Below, piece after piece: positions 62,287 through 64,000 of a DNA stretch of 64,000 nucleotides (positions are counted from its first letter, which is position 1; every line of letters starts with the position of its first letter). This stretch comes from an uncultured Bacteroidota bacterium (GTDB lineage Bacteria; Bacteroidota; Bacteroidia; Chitinophagales; Chitinophagaceae): NCBI GenBank assembly GCA_903851465.1, contig CAINOI010000062.1, positions 55,252 through 119,251 of the forward strand. The letters run 5' to 3'. A program made the translations under genes and the position numbers. The notes under the pieces are model-generated. The model saw only the letters and a list, made by a program, of their open reading frames with translations, did no database searches and was not told where the DNA came from.

Positions 62287-62350
62287 GGTACACTTATCGC
62301 CCCCCTACTTCTTTTCCTATTGGATGCTGCATAAAATTTAATGTAGTATT

Positions 62351-63364
62351 ATGTCAATTAAAGAAGCTTTACAAGAACGAATTTTAGTGATCGATGGTGC
62401 CATGGGTACCATGATTCAACGGCATAAATTAACGGAAGAAGATTACCGTGGAACAAGATTCGCCAACTGGCATTCTGATGTCAAGGGCAACAATGACCTT
62501 TTGTGTATCACACAACCAGCCATCATTACTGGTATCCATTTACAATACTTAGAAGCAGGTGCCGACATTATTGAAACCAATACTTTCAGCAGTACCTCTA
62601 TCGCCATGGCGGATTATGACATGCAGGAACTAGCCTACGAATTGAATGTGGCAGCAGCAAAATGCGTACGTGATGCAATTGATCAATACAAATCAAAAAA
62701 TCCTGATAGCACCGAAAAATATATTGCAGGATCAATAGGTCCTTTGAATAAAACATTGAGCCTTTCTCCGGATGTAAATAATCCTGGCTACCGCGCAGTG
62801 ACATTTGATGAAGTCGTTATTGCTTATACAGAACAGATTCGTGGGCTAGTGGATGGTGGCGTAGATCTTATTTTAGTTGAAACCATTTTTGATACACTCA
62901 ATGCCAAGGCTGCGATTTTTGCCATTAAAGAATATTTCAGAAAAATAGGACAACCAGAATTACCAATCATGATTAGCGGTACCATTACAGATGCCTCTGG
63001 TAGAACTTTAAGCGGACAAACTTTAGAAGCATTTTACACCTCTGTGGCACACGCAAAACCACTGAGTGTTGGATTGAACTGTGCATTAGGTGCGCAAGAA
63101 ATGCGTGCACATATTGAAGAGCTTTCTCAAATTGCAACTTGTTACACATCGGCCTATCCCAATGCAGGCTTGCCGAATGCGATGGGGGAATATGACGAAG
63201 CGCCACATCAAACGGCACATTTTATCGAAGAATGGGCTAAGAATAAATTTGTAAATATTGTAGGCGGATGTTGTGGTACCACCCCCGACCATATCAAACA
63301 TATGGCAGATAACGTTCGCAGCATTCAACCAAGAAAATTACCTATTGTAGATAAAACTATTTAA
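62351..63364 (+). CDS. metH: Methionine synthase, homocysteine-binding subunit (split MetH)
   Basis: This 337-residue protein is the first module of cobalamin-dependent methionine synthase, which binds and activates homocysteine with zinc. The zinc cysteines C244 (GLNCALGA) and C307-C308 (GGCCGTTP) align with the three ligands of E. coli MetH. The N-terminus [19 protein letters not shown] is typical. The protein ends in a real stop. The folate/cobalamin part begins 4 bases later in another frame, so the enzyme is made from two polypeptides, as I know from other Bacteroidota. A structured leader precedes it. Confidence 0.9.
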   Translation: MSIKEALQERILVIDGAMGTMIQRHKLTEEDYRGTRFANWHSDVKGNNDLLCITQPAIITGIHLQYLEAGADIIETNTFSSTSIAMADYDMQELAYELNVAAAKCVRDAIDQYKSKNPDSTEKYIAGSIGPLNKTLSLSPDVNNPGYRAVTFDEVVIAYTEQIRGLVDGGVDLILVETIFDTLNAKAAIFAIKEYFRKIGQPELPIMISGTITDASGRTLSGQTLEAFYTSVAHAKPLSVGLNCALGAQEMRAHIEELSQIATCYTSAYPNAGLPNAMGEYDEAPHQTAHFIEEWAKNKFVNIVGGCCGTTPDHIKHMADNVRSIQPRKLPIVDKTI

Positions 63365-63368
63365 GATT

Positions 63369-64000
63369 ATGAGCGATCAGCCAATACATATTAAACCTTA
63401 TTTAAGATTAGCTGGATTAGAACCATTAGTGATTCGTCCTGAAACAAATTTTGTCAATGTTGGAGAAAGAACCAATGTGACTGGGTCTAAGAAATTTGCA
63501 AGACTGATTAAAGAAAATAAATACGAAGAGGCTTTATCTGTTGCCCGTCAACAGGCAGAAAATGGGGCGCAAATCATTGATATCAATATGGATGATGCCT
63601 TACTAGAAGGCGTAAAAGCCATGACCACTTATTTGAATTTATTGCAAAGCGAACCCGATATTGCAAAAATTCCAATCATGATTGATAGTTCAAAATTTGA
63701 GATCATCGAAGCGGGATTAAAATGTGTGCAAGGAAAATGTATTGTGAATTCCATTTCTATGAAAGAAGGGGAAGCCAAGTTCATAGAACAAGCGCATATC
63801 TGTAAAGCCTATGGTGCTGCAGTGATTGTGATGGCTTTTGATGAAGTGGGACAAGCAGATACTAAAGCTAGAAAAGTGGAGATTTGCGCGCGTGCCTATA
63901 AAATATTAGTAGAACAAGTTGGATTCGATCCAGAAGATATCATTTTTGATCCCAATATTTTTGCGGTTGCAACAGGTATAGAAGAGCATAATAATTATGC
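63369..64000 (+). CDS. metH: Methionine synthase, folate/cobalamin part (partial)
   Basis: Only the first 210 codons are in the window. They form the start of the pterin-binding module: [39 protein letters not shown] and [38 protein letters not shown]. These are the usual signatures of the methyltetrahydrofolate-binding domain of MetH. The cobalamin-binding and activation modules would follow beyond the window end. The ATG is 4 bases after the stop of the homocysteine-binding gene, so both are made from one mRNA. Confidence 0.92.
   Translation, partial: MSDQPIHIKPYLRLAGLEPLVIRPETNFVNVGERTNVTGSKKFARLIKENKYEEALSVARQQAENGAQIIDINMDDALLEGVKAMTTYLNLLQSEPDIAKIPIMIDSSKFEIIEAGLKCVQGKCIVNSISMKEGEAKFIEQAHICKAYGAAVIVMAFDEVGQADTKARKVEICARAYKILVEQVGFDPEDIIFDPNIFAVATGIEEHNNY

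Noticed and set aside
62161..62350. Cobalamin, S-box or SAH riboswitch before metH
   Set aside because: None of the core conserved strings of these classes that I know is present, although the CAGGAGG and CCCTGCC segments look superficially like a B12 box; I kept it only as an unassigned structured leader.
62202..62387. 61-codon reading frame ahead of metH
   Set aside because: It runs over the candidate promoter and leader, overlaps the metH start in another frame and has no family-like sequence or ribosome-binding context.
62351..63371. metH split as a frameshift error
   Set aside because: Each part has a proper stop or start, the gap is clean, and the split falls between modules as in other Bacteroidota, so it is a genuine two-gene arrangement.
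1..64000. Mobile elements, CRISPR arrays, tRNA or rRNA genes
   Set aside because: No transposase, integrase, phage gene, regularly spaced repeats or tRNA-like cloverleaf was seen, and all gaps are under about 190 bases.

Overview
The window is a 64 kb stretch of ordinary, gene-dense, AT-rich chromosome from a member of the Bacteroidota, most likely the Chitinophagales/Chitinophagaceae (the family level is inference). Supporting signs are the Bacteroidota -7 promoter element TAnnTTTG in front of many genes, a PorZ-type component of the type IX secretion system with a C-terminal sorting-domain-like end, the long form of IspG, a methionine synthase split into two genes, PspC proteins of the Bacteroidota type, a DUF5606 protein and secreted proteins whose signal peptides end in AQ. 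I see no rRNA, tRNA, CRISPR array, insertion sequence, phage or replication origin. No gap without a gene exceeds about 190 bases.

Layout. 1-6.1 kb: the end of purD, then the complete rod-shape operon mreB-mreC-mreD-PBP2-rodA. 6.1-13.2 kb: a metallo-beta-lactamase-fold hydrolase, an AlkA-like DNA glycosylase, an NTF2-like secreted protein, a small membrane protein coupled to an M23 peptidase, alaS and a TlpA-like lipoprotein. 13.2-19.0 kb (minus): an apparent operon of a DegT-family aminotransferase, rpoN, a PAP2-like membrane protein and an RND/MMPL exporter, closed by a strong bidirectional terminator. 19.1-24.7 kb: a DUF5606 protein, then a secreted NagZ-like glycosidase fused to a serine hydrolase but split by a one-base frameshift at an A10 run, then porZ. 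24.7-33.5 kb: a probable PliI-like lysozyme inhibitor, aldose epimerase, RidA, tsaB, ArsR plus a double rhodanese, an operon of a class D beta-lactamase-like pseudoenzyme, ispG and an LpxL-like acyltransferase, an FKBP prolyl isomerase and a YHS lipoprotein. 33.5-45.2 kb (minus): SNF2 helicase, comB, ssb, gcvT, PspC/PadR and an M16 peptidase pair. 45.3-49.1 kb: mqnC, then an ECF sigma/anti-sigma/outer-membrane protein cassette. 49.1-64 kb: serS, a small unknown protein, gcvH, VanZ, MarR, a GHL10 hydrolase, kup, an SRPBCC protein, a UvrD-type helicase with an Fe-S nuclease, an Ig-like lipoprotein, recR, a YceI protein and the split metH, cut off by the window end.

Themes. Cell wall and envelope dominate: elongasome, M23 peptidase, NagZ/serine hydrolase, lysozyme inhibitor, lipid A acylation, PorZ. 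One-carbon metabolism recurs (gcvT, gcvH, metH), and mqnC indicates futalosine-route menaquinone. No large novel cluster stands out. The observations most worth following are the A10 frameshift, the class D fold protein that lost its catalytic residues, the structured leader in front of metH, and the palindrome over the padR promoter.
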